Shown: positions 1 through 6,144 of the stretch, one piece after another
Position numbering within the stretch: position 1 is the stretch's first letter
Layout of the letters: each line of letters begins with the position of its first letter
Source: Microcaldota archaeon
GTDB lineage: Archaea; Micrarchaeota; Micrarchaeia; Micrarchaeales; CABMGC01
Length of the DNA: 10,529 nucleotides
Direction: 5' to 3'
Assembly (NCBI GenBank): GCA_021803405.1
Contig: JAJZLO010000034.1
Location: 1 to 10,529, forward strand
Translations under genes and position numbers: made by a program
Notes under the pieces: model-generated
Database searches by the model: none
The model's input: only the letters and a program-made list of their open reading frames with translations
What the model was told of the DNA's origin: nothing

Positions 1-90
1 CATAAGTCATTAGATACTCCATGGCAGACTGCGCTTTTGATGAACCTTTTAAGAAAAGAGTATGATGCTCAATTGAAAATTGGACTTTGA
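1..90 (+). CDS. 3' end of an unrecognised gene (partial)
   Basis: The reading frame beginning at base 1 is open for 29 codons and stops with TGA at 88-90. The visible tail contains TPWQTALLMNLLRKEYD and ends in KIGL, which looks like an amphipathic C-terminal helix of a soluble protein. I do not recognise the family. A T-rich stretch follows the stop at once (92-109), as expected at the end of an archaeal transcript, and this supports a real gene end. The start lies outside the window. A chance open frame of this length is possible in A+T-rich DNA, so confidence is moderate. Confidence 0.45.
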   Translation, partial: HKSLDTPWQTALLMNLLRKEYDAQLKIGL

Positions 91-91
91 G

Positions 92-110
92 TTTTTGATT
101 TAATTTTTTA
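92..110 (+). terminator. T-tract terminator after the partial gene
   Basis: Two T runs (92-96 and 104-109) lie within 20 bases of the stop at 90. Archaeal RNA polymerase terminates at such U-tracts without needing a hairpin. No stem-loop is visible. Assignment is by position and composition only. Confidence 0.4.
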
Positions 111-229
111 TAGGATTTATTAAGGTTAAACATAAAAAATATTAAAACATTTGTATATTTATATTTATGTAAGTTGTTGTTAAGTTATTTTTTGAAGTTG
201 AATATTAGATTTGCATTATAGTAGGATTA

Positions 230-285
230 TAAAAAATAAATAAAAGAAAATAAAAGAAAAAAACAAATAAAAAAATAAAATAAAA
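230..285 (-). terminator. Long poly-T terminator of the four-helix membrane protein gene
   Basis: The + strand is almost pure A and G with a few T here, so the minus-strand transcript leaving the gene that stops at 291 runs into repeated T4-T7 tracts within 10 bases of its stop codon. This fits archaeal multi-U-tract termination. The tract is unusually long, about 55 bases. Confidence 0.6.
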
Positions 286-290
286 CGTAC

Positions 291-689
291 TTACATTTCT
301 GCTGCTATGCTACCTATCATAGACAAGACAAATCCAAGTATTGCATACCATACCAATGCTGGTGCTGATACACTGCCTGCAAAGAGAGCTATTAAGGTAA
401 TACCTCCTACCATAGATGTTTTTGACACCCAATGTTTGGAGTTAGCTGCATTCTTTATCAAGCCAAAGCTTGCAAGGAACAGTCCTATAGAACTTATTAC
501 ACCGACTCCCACGAATAGAGGCAGGAAGAATGAACCTACTCCTCCGAACAAAACACTGCTAGGTGTCCATCCAGATTGTAAACCCATTAAAAGGGAGTAT
601 GCGACATATAGATATGCCAAGGATCCAAGAAAAGCTAGGATGAAGCCCAAGGCACCATTTCCAGATTGTTTATTTGCAGATTTTGCCAT
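291..689 (-). CDS. Small four-helix integral membrane protein, function unknown
   Basis: A 132-residue hydrophobic protein. Its short cationic N-terminus (MAKSANKQ) is followed by helices at about residues 12-36, 45-78 (long, with many Gly; perhaps two segments or a re-entrant loop), 92-108 and 111-129. A polar loop with KNAANSKHW separates the halves. No catalytic motif or cofactor site is visible and I do not recognise the family. I chose ATG at 689 because GTGA ends four to five bases upstream, in the Shine-Dalgarno position. A GTG at 698, three codons earlier, is the alternative and gives 135 residues. A TATA box at 727-735 and a poly-T tract after the stop suggest a single-gene transcript. 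Low-complexity helices make homology hard to judge, but the hydrophobic pattern and flanking signals make it a convincing gene. Confidence 0.75.
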   Translation of the reverse strand: MAKSANKQSGNGALGFILAFLGSLAYLYVAYSLLMGLQSGWTPSSVLFGGVGSFFLPLFVGVGVISSIGLFLASFGLIKNAANSKHWVSKTSMVGGITLIALFAGSVSAPALVWYAILGFVLSMIGSIAAEM

Positions 690-726
690 ATATTTCACTT
701 ATATTAAATAAACTCTAAGCAGGAGC

Positions 727-735
727 ATATAAATA
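727..735 (-). promoter_or_regulatory. TATA box for the four-helix membrane protein gene
   Basis: Read on the minus strand the sequence is TATTTATAT. With the usual spacing of about 25 bases, transcription would begin near 706, giving a leader of about 17 bases to the ATG at 689, or 8 bases to the GTG at 698. Confidence 0.5.
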
Positions 736-815
736 GTTTTATTATTGTTAGACAATAAACGAAAGTATCTAAAATATGCAACGACATAACCGTTCTGATA
801 CCTTAGAGCTTAAAT

Positions 816-847
816 CTTAACTTTTGCTTAACTTAACTTTTACTTAA
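816..847. repeat. 16-base tandem repeat, two copies
   Basis: CTTAACTTTTGCTTAA (816-831) is followed directly by CTTAACTTTTACTTAA (832-847), with one mismatch (G/A). It lies between the terminator hairpin of the nuclease gene and the promoter region of the next minus-strand gene. It could be an operator pair or simple slippage; nothing in the sequence decides this. Confidence 0.7.
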
Positions 848-858
848 CAATGTGAATG

Positions 859-887
859 AAAAAGCCCATAACATCGTTTACTATGGG
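859..887 (-). terminator. Hairpin plus T5 terminator of the nuclease gene
   Basis: CCCATA (865-870) pairs with TATGGG (882-887) around an 11-base loop. On the minus strand the stem is followed by C and then T5 (863-859). It sits 13 bases beyond the TGA at 900-902. The form resembles a bacterial intrinsic terminator, with T-tracts that archaea also use. Confidence 0.55.
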
Positions 888-899
888 AAAGATCACAGG

Positions 900-1889
900 T
901 CATATTATGCTACACGATTTTTCGATAAGAGCTGACTCTGAGAGTTTGGCATAAGTTATGAACCTATGTGCATTATATCCAATTTTTGAAAGATTTTTTG
1001 CAAAAATAGATGGATTTGAACCTCTTCCAAATGTATAAATGACCTTTGGGCGACATAGCTCTATGTAATCAATAGATTGCGAAAAATCAGCATGATCACT
1101 CAATGGAAACTGCACATCAGCACCCATATTAAAGGTTTTTGCAAAACCAGTAGCTACAGCGGTGAATATCCTTTTAGAGTATGCCCTGCTTAAAGAGACG
1201 CTTAGCTCCTTAAGCTTAGAGTTTTCAACTATACCTACAAAGTTTCCTTTTACCGCATTATTGAAGTTCTCTTCGTCTTCATATATTGAGGAATATGATA
1301 AATTGAATCCATTTTTTTTATATATAGAGTTTATCTCGGATATCTTACGGTCTACTATTGGAGAGATGCCAATGTCATTAAGTATTTTTATTATGTCCTG
1401 GGCTTTTCCAAGAGAGTATGCACCAAAAAGAACTATGCCTTTCTCTAACTTTGAAGCCACGTAATGTTGCATTGCGGTAACTACCTCTTCTTTTTCATCG
1501 AACTTTACATCCGGATCAGGATATGTAGAGTCTATTATTAGTATATCTGCTTGAATAGGCTCAAGCTTTTCAGCTAGTATTGGCTTATCCATTTGGAAAT
1601 CTCCACTATAAAGCACTGAAAAGCCGTTATTTGTTTCGGCGTAAAGCTGCTTAGAACCCATTATATGTCCGGATGGCAAAAGCTTCGTTCCTGAAAGCTC
1701 TTTTTGCCTCTTTATCTCTATTCCTTTCCTAGCCTCAATTAAATCTAAGGTAAGGTCACTTGCAAGTATGGGCTTTGATTTGTTTACTCCACTAGTATGG
1801 TCGCTATGAGCGTGAGAAACAAAGTTTATTGTAGAGGACTTATCACGTTCATCTAATGATATCTCATGACCTGAAACTGCAAGCCCCAT
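900..1889 (-). CDS. Beta-CASP metallo-beta-lactamase nuclease (mRNA 3'-end processing factor-like)
   Basis: A 329-residue metal-dependent nuclease of the YSH1/COG1236-like group. HAHSDH (26-31) is the zinc-binding signature, SGH (73-75) supplies the third metal site and SGDF with D97 the next. The beta-CASP part begins near DSTYPDP (120-126) and ends with SDHADF (264-269), whose His266 matches the His seen at the last CASP motif in RNA-acting members. The length fits the short archaeal form without KH domains, not aCPSF1 (about 630 residues). Homologues include RNA-processing enzymes and ligase-associated DNA exonucleases; no ligase gene is nearby, so the substrate is unresolved. The N-terminus (GLAVSGHEISLDE) matches the usual family beginning, which supports ATG at 1889, although no clear Shine-Dalgarno is seen. 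A hairpin terminator follows the stop. It is transcribed divergently from trxB. Confidence 0.88.
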   Translation of the reverse strand: MGLAVSGHEISLDERDKSSTINFVSHAHSDHTSGVNKSKPILASDLTLDLIEARKGIEIKRQKELSGTKLLPSGHIMGSKQLYAETNNGFSVLYSGDFQMDKPILAEKLEPIQADILIIDSTYPDPDVKFDEKEEVVTAMQHYVASKLEKGIVLFGAYSLGKAQDIIKILNDIGISPIVDRKISEINSIYKKNGFNLSYSSIYEDEENFNNAVKGNFVGIVENSKLKELSVSLSRAYSKRIFTAVATGFAKTFNMGADVQFPLSDHADFSQSIDYIELCRPKVIYTFGRGSNPSIFAKNLSKIGYNAHRFITYAKLSESALIEKSCSII

Positions 1890-1923
1890 ACATAGTCGCC
1901 GGAAACTTTTAACATCTGAAGGC

Positions 1924-1931
1924 TTATATAT
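1924..1931. promoter_or_regulatory. Shared symmetric TATA box between the nuclease gene and trxB
   Basis: TTATATAT in the 86-base divergent gap is near-palindromic and can be read either way. Its centre is about 48 bases from the trxB ATG (predicted start of transcription near 1953) and about 39 bases from the nuclease ATG (predicted near 1903), both reasonable for short archaeal leaders. An alternative AT-rich box for trxB lies at about 1939-1950. Confidence 0.45.
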
Positions 1932-1975
1932 TTTCTTTAATAAAATAATACTTAAAGTCTATTTTAGGTATTAAT

Positions 1976-2893
1976 ATGGCTGAAAAAGTAATAATTATAG
2001 GATCTGGTCCTGCTGGCCTTTCTGCCGCTATATACGCGTCTAGAGAAGGTTTTGAACAACTTGAGTTAACAAGTGTGGTTGAGAACTTTCCTGGCTTTCC
2101 AGATGGAGTAGATGGACCAGAGATAGTAAAACTATTGAAAAAACAAGCCGAGAAGTTTGGAACAAGATTTCTTAATAAAGATGTAAGTAAGGTAGATTTA
2201 TCTTCAAGGCCGTTTAAGATCTCAGTAGAGGATAAAGACTTTGAAGCTGATAGTATAATAATAGCCACAGGAGCTAACGCTAAATGGCTTGGTATAGAAT
2301 CCGAGAGTAAATTTATAGGCAAAGGTGTGTCTAGCTGTGGAACATGCGATGGTCCTTTTTTTAAGAATAAAGATGTAATTGTTGTTGGTGGAGGCGACAC
2401 CGCTATGGAAGACTCTATTTTTCTTACTAAATTTGCAAAGTCGGTCACTATAGTACATAGAAAGGATACTTTAAGAGCAAGTAAAATAATGCAGGAACGT
2501 GCGCTCTCGAATCAAAAAATAAAGTTTATATGGAACTCAGCAATAGAGGAGATACTTGGAGATAATATAGTAAAAGGAGTAAAAATTAAAAATCTTATAA
2601 CTAATGAGATGACAGAAATGAAGATAGATGGTGTTTTTGTAGCCATAGGATACAAACCTAACACCGATATCTTCAAAGATCAACTTAAGCTTGATGAAAA
2701 TGGTTATATCGAAACTATAGATGAAGTAAAAACAGATATTGATGGTGTTTATATAGCAGGGGATGTCGCGGATAAATACTATAGGCAGGCAGCAACAGCA
2801 AGCGCAAGCGGAGTCAAGTGTGCACTACACGTTAGAGATTACTTATCTGCTTTATATTATGATAAAGAAAAAAAGGAAAAAGAAAAAAAATAA
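1976..2893 (+). CDS. trxB: Thioredoxin reductase (NADPH, FAD), with a short FAD-binding region
   Basis: A 305-residue cytoplasmic flavoenzyme that passes electrons from NADPH through FAD and a redox disulfide to thioredoxin-like proteins. The FAD dinucleotide motif is GSGPAG (9-14), the redox pair is C121-G-T-C124, the NADPH fold has GGGDTA (138-143), and HRKDTLRA (161-168) is the 2'-phosphate-binding signature pointing to NADPH. The second FAD contact is AGDV (261-264) with RQAATA (270-275). VENFPGFP (35-42) is typical. Between YASRE (20-24) and VENFPG it has about 11 fewer residues than E. coli TrxB: the stretch that normally forms beta-strand 2 and the GGQ turn is absent, in frame. The C-terminus is a Lys/Glu tail (DKEKKEKEKK). 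AGGT six bases ahead of the ATG is the likely ribosome site. It converges on the next gene with a 16-base gap. Confidence 0.95.
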   Translation: MAEKVIIIGSGPAGLSAAIYASREGFEQLELTSVVENFPGFPDGVDGPEIVKLLKKQAEKFGTRFLNKDVSKVDLSSRPFKISVEDKDFEADSIIIATGANAKWLGIESESKFIGKGVSSCGTCDGPFFKNKDVIVVGGGDTAMEDSIFLTKFAKSVTIVHRKDTLRASKIMQERALSNQKIKFIWNSAIEEILGDNIVKGVKIKNLITNEMTEMKIDGVFVAIGYKPNTDIFKDQLKLDENGYIETIDEVKTDIDGVYIAGDVADKYYRQAATASASGVKCALHVRDYLSALYYDKEKKEKEKK

Positions 2894-2896
2894 AAA
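2864..2896 (-). terminator. Poly-T terminator of the acidic membrane protein gene, inside the trxB 3' end
   Basis: The codons for the Lys/Glu tail of TrxB read on the minus strand as runs of T3 to T8. They begin about 14 bases after the stop of the convergent gene ending at 2910. The same DNA therefore probably encodes the trxB tail and ends the opposing transcript. Confidence 0.45.
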
Positions 2897-2909
2897 TGTA
2901 AGTTATTAA

Positions 2910-3563
2910 CTACTCTTCTTCATCTGGTTTGACTCTCTTTGTTGATGAAGTTTTCTGTAATCTTTTTGGGTTTTTAGATTTTTTAGGTATTTCTTCATCA
3001 TCTGATAAAGAAGTATCTTCACTATCTTCAGATTCCATAGAGTTATTTGTTGAAGATTTTTTAGCCTTGAGTTCATCTAGCTCCTGTCTTAATTGTGATA
3101 TTTGATCTTGAAGCGATGTTTCATCTTCTAAATTAGTATCGATATCTTCATCTGATACTTGAGCCTTTTTATTGCCTGATAGCCATCCCTGATCGTCTTC
3201 TTGAGTTTCTGCTTCTGAAGTTTCATTGTTATCTGAAGAAAATGAATAATCATCTTCTTCTTTCTGCAAGTTATCCTTACTATTTTCGCTTTCAGAATCT
3301 TTTGTATTTTTCATGTAATAATCTGCGTCGTTATCTGAAAAATATTTTTTTGGAGAGACTTTACTTTCTTGTGGATAGGTATACTCATCAGGCAAAGAAC
3401 TAGCTTCTGAATGTATTAAGTAAATAGAGTACAATACTGCAATTATAGCTATTGCCCCAGCAGATATACTGTAGATCTTGTTGTTCATTACCATGGCGAA
3501 TATAGCAAAAATAAGTGCTATTAATACAAGTACAGCCACAACGTATTCACTAATTTTATTCAT
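2910..3563 (-). CDS. Acidic Ser-rich membrane protein with coiled coil, unknown function
   Basis: A 217-residue protein. Two helices at the N-terminus (about 7-27 and 29-50) are joined by a tight MNNKIYS turn, so both termini should lie on the same side. The rest is polar and probably disordered: Ser, Asp and Glu dominate 78-150, a coiled coil is likely at about 147-170 (heptads around ISQLRQELDELKAK), and a basic patch (KKSKNPKRLQK, 194-204) precedes the DEEE end. No enzyme motif is visible and I do not recognise the family. AAGGTG seven bases before the ATG is a good ribosome site and fixes the start. It lies 28 bases behind the large surface protein gene on the same strand with no terminator between them, so co-transcription is likely. 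A structural or scaffolding role at the membrane beneath the surface protein is a guess from context. Confidence 0.8.
   Translation of the reverse strand: MNKISEYVVAVLVLIALIFAIFAMVMNNKIYSISAGAIAIIAVLYSIYLIHSEASSLPDEYTYPQESKVSPKKYFSDNDADYYMKNTKDSESENSKDNLQKEEDDYSFSSDNNETSEAETQEDDQGWLSGNKKAQVSDEDIDTNLEDETSLQDQISQLRQELDELKAKKSSTNNSMESEDSEDTSLSDDEEIPKKSKNPKRLQKTSSTKRVKPDEEE
2951..2984 (+). terminator. T-tract terminator of trxB, inside the convergent gene
   Basis: Four runs of T4 to T6 lie on the + strand 58-90 bases past the trxB stop. They are antisense to Lys/Asn codons of the acidic protein's basic patch. No other T-rich stretch lies closer. The assignment is from composition only. Confidence 0.35.
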
Positions 3564-3591
3564 TCATATACACCTTGTTATAATCATAATT

Positions 3592-5940
3592 TTATAGATC
3601 TTTTGTTATGTTTTTTATAGAAGTAATCTTTCTCTTCCTGTAAAGAATAATTAATGCACATAGGCCAACTATAATAGATAATATTGGAAGGAAGTTTATT
3701 TTTGAGCCGTTTTCATATTCATACTTTATAGTATTAGTAGCGTAATATGCATTTCCTGTGGTATTAAATGTAAAGTTATACTGTCCAGGAAGGTATGATG
3801 TGTAATTTATTGTATTATTAGTAGAACCAACAAATATCCCATTAACATACAATCTTCCAGAAAGTACATTGTTGTGGGAAAGTATCTGCGCTGATGTAGT
3901 GCAACTATAATTATAATCAGTATTATTCTTACATATCTTAGTAAATCTTAAACTTGGCTGGAAGTAAGGCTTGAATATTGTCTGATTTATAAACGTGCCA
4001 GAATCTATATCTTTACCTTGGACCAGATATTTACCAGCAGGAAGCCAGCTTGCGTCAAAGAATGCTATTCCGGTTCCTTGTGAAACTTGTTTTCCATTAA
4101 ATCTTATTATTACTGTGTCATTTAACTGCGTGCTTTCTACGGTGACCGTATAATTTATTATTGATAAGTTTAAGTATACTGGTGTTGTTGGCTTTCTGAA
4201 CTGAGGAGGTGAGGTAGGCTTTTGATAATAACATACATCATATGATGCAACACTTACGTTGTTAGTATAGTTTACAGGTTTTATATAAGAGATATTTACA
4301 AGTTTTATATAAAATCCATTTCCAGATACATTTGATAAAGTGTATTGCTCATTTTTATTGATTGGATAGTATGAACCATTTATTATGAAATCATCATAGC
4401 CGTTGAATATATATTTGTTTAAGATGGTGAAGTTAGTTTGTTCTAGTTTGAATGATTGGACACTGCTTTCTGTAGAGTTTATTACTGTATAACAACTGCT
4501 ATTAATTGAAGAGAATGCAAGTATTGGAGCTAACCTCAAGTTATTTGATGGTGGTTGTGGAGGTGGTCCCCCGCCGTTGTTTGAAGGAACGGTAGTTGTT
4601 GGTAAAGTAGTAGGTGACGTTGTAGGAGAGGTGGTTGTTGATGAGGTAGTTGAGGTTGTAGATGTTGTTTGTGAAGTAGTTAGTGATGTTGTTGGTGAAG
4701 TTGTAGTTATAGTAGTTGTTGATGTTGTTGAGGTTGTAGGAATAGTCGTAGGAATAGTAGTTGTTGAGGTTGTTGAAGTTGTAGGTACAGTAGTTACTGA
4801 GATTGTGCATGGAGTGTTTCTTGAAAAAATACCATATATCCATGAGCCTACTGTGAGTTCATAATTGAAATTTCCACCTGTATTAGAATATAAGTTATAC
4901 TGCCCTATTGAGGTTACAGGGCTTGGAAAGTAATTGTTATCATTAAACCACACTAATGCCTGCTGGTTCATGTAGGTTATTACAGGATAAGGATTATTTT
5001 CGATTATTTGATAATTTGCTATACTCATTGGAATACACATGGTAAGAAGTGTTGTTCCTCCACCACCACTACATGCCGAGTATCCCCTCTCTCCGGATGA
5101 GCCCTGACAGATCATGCCCTCTATACCACCTGAACTTTGAGTTGTTGTGGTTGTTGAAGATGTAGTCGAAGTTGTAGAAGAAGTAGTTGATGTTGTTGGA
5201 ACTGTAGTTGTTGATGTAGTCTGAGTTGTTGTTAATGCATTTACCATTACAGTTACATATGCAGCTTGTTGATTACCACCATTTACCGCTGTTGCAACTA
5301 AACCAAAAGTATACTGCCCAGGAGGCGTTGAACTTGATGTCTGAAAAGAATAAGATTTTGATGTTGCGCCAGGTATTAAAAATATAGTGCTCTGACCAGG
5401 CATCTGTTCATACCATTGATAAGTAAAAGGAGCTGTAGAACCAGAAGCGCCAGAATCTACCAGAGTAGAAGATCCACCTTGTGTTATAGCTGGAGGACTT
5501 GCGATCGGGGTAGCCAAAGATATTGAAGGCATAGGCGCTGAAGATTCTGGAATAAAAATACCATATATCCATGAGCCTACTGTGAGTTCATAATTGAAGG
5601 GTTGTGAGTTGCTTTGAATATATACATTGTAAGAACCTATTGTTCCATAGTTATAACCTTCAGAGTTAAACCATGCTAACGCAACATTATTCATATAATT
5701 AATTACCGCACCATAATTTCCGTTTTGAGTTTGTTGATCTGCAATGTTTTGAGGTATGTATATTTTAATTAATATTGTTCCACATGCCGAGTATCCCCTC
5801 TCTCCGGATGAGCCCTGACAGATGTTACCTATTGCAGAATAAGGAGTATTATTAAGAGGTATACTCATAGCAAAAGTTGCAGATAACGATAGGTATGTAA
5901 AAATTGCAAGTATAGCAAGTATATTAATTTTTGATATCAT
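3592..5940 (-). CDS. Large modular cell-surface protein with duplicated module and Thr-rich stalks
   Basis: A 782-residue exported, membrane-anchored protein. In order: Sec signal peptide (1-24, cut likely after TFA); module A (40-129); an Ig-like domain (about 138-235) with TYQWYEQMPG; a Thr/Ser stalk (236-269); module A' (277-372); a second Thr/Ser/Pro stalk (380-452); a Pro/Gly hinge (GGGPPPQPP); a long Asn-glycosylation-rich region (468-745) in which about 597-650 and 681-735 look like related beta-sandwich units; a membrane helix (749-767); and a short basic tail (YRKRKITS). Each module begins with a Cys pair around QGSSGERGYSA and ends in FNYELTVGSWIYGIF. The module is not a family I recognise. 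Role as adhesin, S-layer-associated or cell-contact protein is inferred from architecture. No enzyme motif was seen. It probably leads an operon with the acidic membrane protein gene downstream. Confidence 0.9.
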   Translation of the reverse strand: MISKINILAILAIFTYLSLSATFAMSIPLNNTPYSAIGNICQGSSGERGYSACGTILIKIYIPQNIADQQTQNGNYGAVINYMNNVALAWFNSEGYNYGTIGSYNVYIQSNSQPFNYELTVGSWIYGIFIPESSAPMPSISLATPIASPPAITQGGSSTLVDSGASGSTAPFTYQWYEQMPGQSTIFLIPGATSKSYSFQTSSSTPPGQYTFGLVATAVNGGNQQAAYVTVMVNALTTTQTTSTTTVPTTSTTSSTTSTTSSTTTTTQSSGGIEGMICQGSSGERGYSACSGGGGTTLLTMCIPMSIANYQIIENNPYPVITYMNQQALVWFNDNNYFPSPVTSIGQYNLYSNTGGNFNYELTVGSWIYGIFSRNTPCTISVTTVPTTSTTSTTTIPTTIPTTSTTSTTTITTTSPTTSLTTSQTTSTTSTTSSTTTSPTTSPTTLPTTTVPSNNGGGPPPQPPSNNLRLAPILAFSSINSSCYTVINSTESSVQSFKLEQTNFTILNKYIFNGYDDFIINGSYYPINKNEQYTLSNVSGNGFYIKLVNISYIKPVNYTNNVSVASYDVCYYQKPTSPPQFRKPTTPVYLNLSIINYTVTVESTQLNDTVIIRFNGKQVSQGTGIAFFDASWLPAGKYLVQGKDIDSGTFINQTIFKPYFQPSLRFTKICKNNTDYNYSCTTSAQILSHNNVLSGRLYVNGIFVGSTNNTINYTSYLPGQYNFTFNTTGNAYYATNTIKYEYENGSKINFLPILSIIVGLCALIILYRKRKITSIKNITKDL
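4585..4803 (-). repeat. Low-complexity Thr/Ser/Pro-coding stretch (long stalk)
   Basis: About 73 codons are almost all Thr, Ser and Pro, in TTS, TTT and PTT triplets, giving a degenerate three-base periodicity (ACA/ACT/ACC on the coding strand). This forms an extended stalk, probably O-glycosylated. Such DNA is prone to slippage, so copy number may vary between strains or be misassembled. Confidence 0.8.
4825..5112 (-). repeat. Surface-protein module, copy 2 (96 codons)
   Basis: This copy encodes residues 277-372. Its first 42 bases (5071-5112) are identical to the start of copy 1 and its last 45 bases (4825-4869) are identical to the end of copy 1. The core between is about one third identical in protein and carries small insertions (SGGGG after the Cys pair, and about SPV before IGQYN). 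An extra Cys sits at residue 302. Confidence 0.95.
5134..5235 (-). repeat. Low-complexity Thr/Ser-coding stretch (short stalk)
   Basis: Thirty-four codons made mostly of Thr and Ser join the Ig-like domain to the second copy of the module. Composition and codon pattern match the longer stalk. Confidence 0.75.
5554..5823 (-). repeat. Surface-protein module, copy 1 (90 codons)
   Basis: This copy encodes residues 40-129, directly behind the signal peptide. End blocks 5782-5823 (42 bases) and 5554-5598 (45 bases) match copy 2 without a single mismatch, silent positions included. Shared core residues include IP..IA, Y.VI.YMN..AL.WFN and IG.YN.Y. Confidence 0.95.
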
Positions 5941-6011
5941 AAAATAAACCCAAATTAAACTAAAATATTTTTAATTTTTACATTAAAAACAGATATTGAT
6001 TAGTTTTTTAG

Positions 6012-6020
6012 ATATATATA
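6012..6020 (-). promoter_or_regulatory. Candidate TATA box for the large surface protein gene
   Basis: The minus strand reads TATATATAT, preceded by an A/C-rich ACAAACC that could be a TFB recognition element. Transcription would start near 5991, leaving a leader of about 50 bases, longer than for the other genes here. A second box at about 5963-5972, giving an almost leaderless message, cannot be excluded. Confidence 0.35.
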
Positions 6021-6065
6021 GGTTTGTAAAAAGGTTTAAATAGATGTACTGATAAACTATAGGTT

Positions 6066-6094
6066 TTTAAAAATGCTCTTAAAAAAGTAAAAAA
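6066..6094 (-). terminator. T-tract terminator of the small exported protein gene
   Basis: On the minus strand the sequence has two T6 runs and a T5 run starting about 50 bases after the stop at 6145. No convincing stem is present. The gap 5941-6144 otherwise holds only the promoter region of the next gene. Confidence 0.4.
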
Positions 6095-6144
6095 TAGTTA
6101 GTTGTAAATAATCAGATTAAAAGCTAGATTAAAGAATGGTTAAA

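Noticed and set aside
307..711. A + strand frame opposite the four-helix membrane protein
   Set aside because: The minus strand has promoter, ribosome site, hydrophobic helices and terminator. The + frame has none of these.
1924..2448. A long minus-strand frame opposite trxB
   Set aside because: trxB has every motif of its family in the + frame. The opposing frame has no recognisable domain or start signal.
4577..4864. A Val-rich + strand open frame and an Asn/Tyr-rich alternate minus frame across the Thr-coding stalk
   Set aside because: Both are by-products of the ACN-rich codons of the surface protein. Their composition is a pure low-complexity echo, with no ribosome site.
4577..5235. 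Spaced short repeats suggesting a CRISPR or satellite array
   Set aside because: There is no constant repeat with unique spacers. The pattern is codon-level Thr/Ser repetition inside one open frame.
6017..6066. Repeated TATAGGTTT blocks 41 bases apart upstream of the large surface gene
   Set aside because: Nine-base matches in strongly A+T-rich promoter DNA are expected by chance. Kept only as part of the candidate promoter region.
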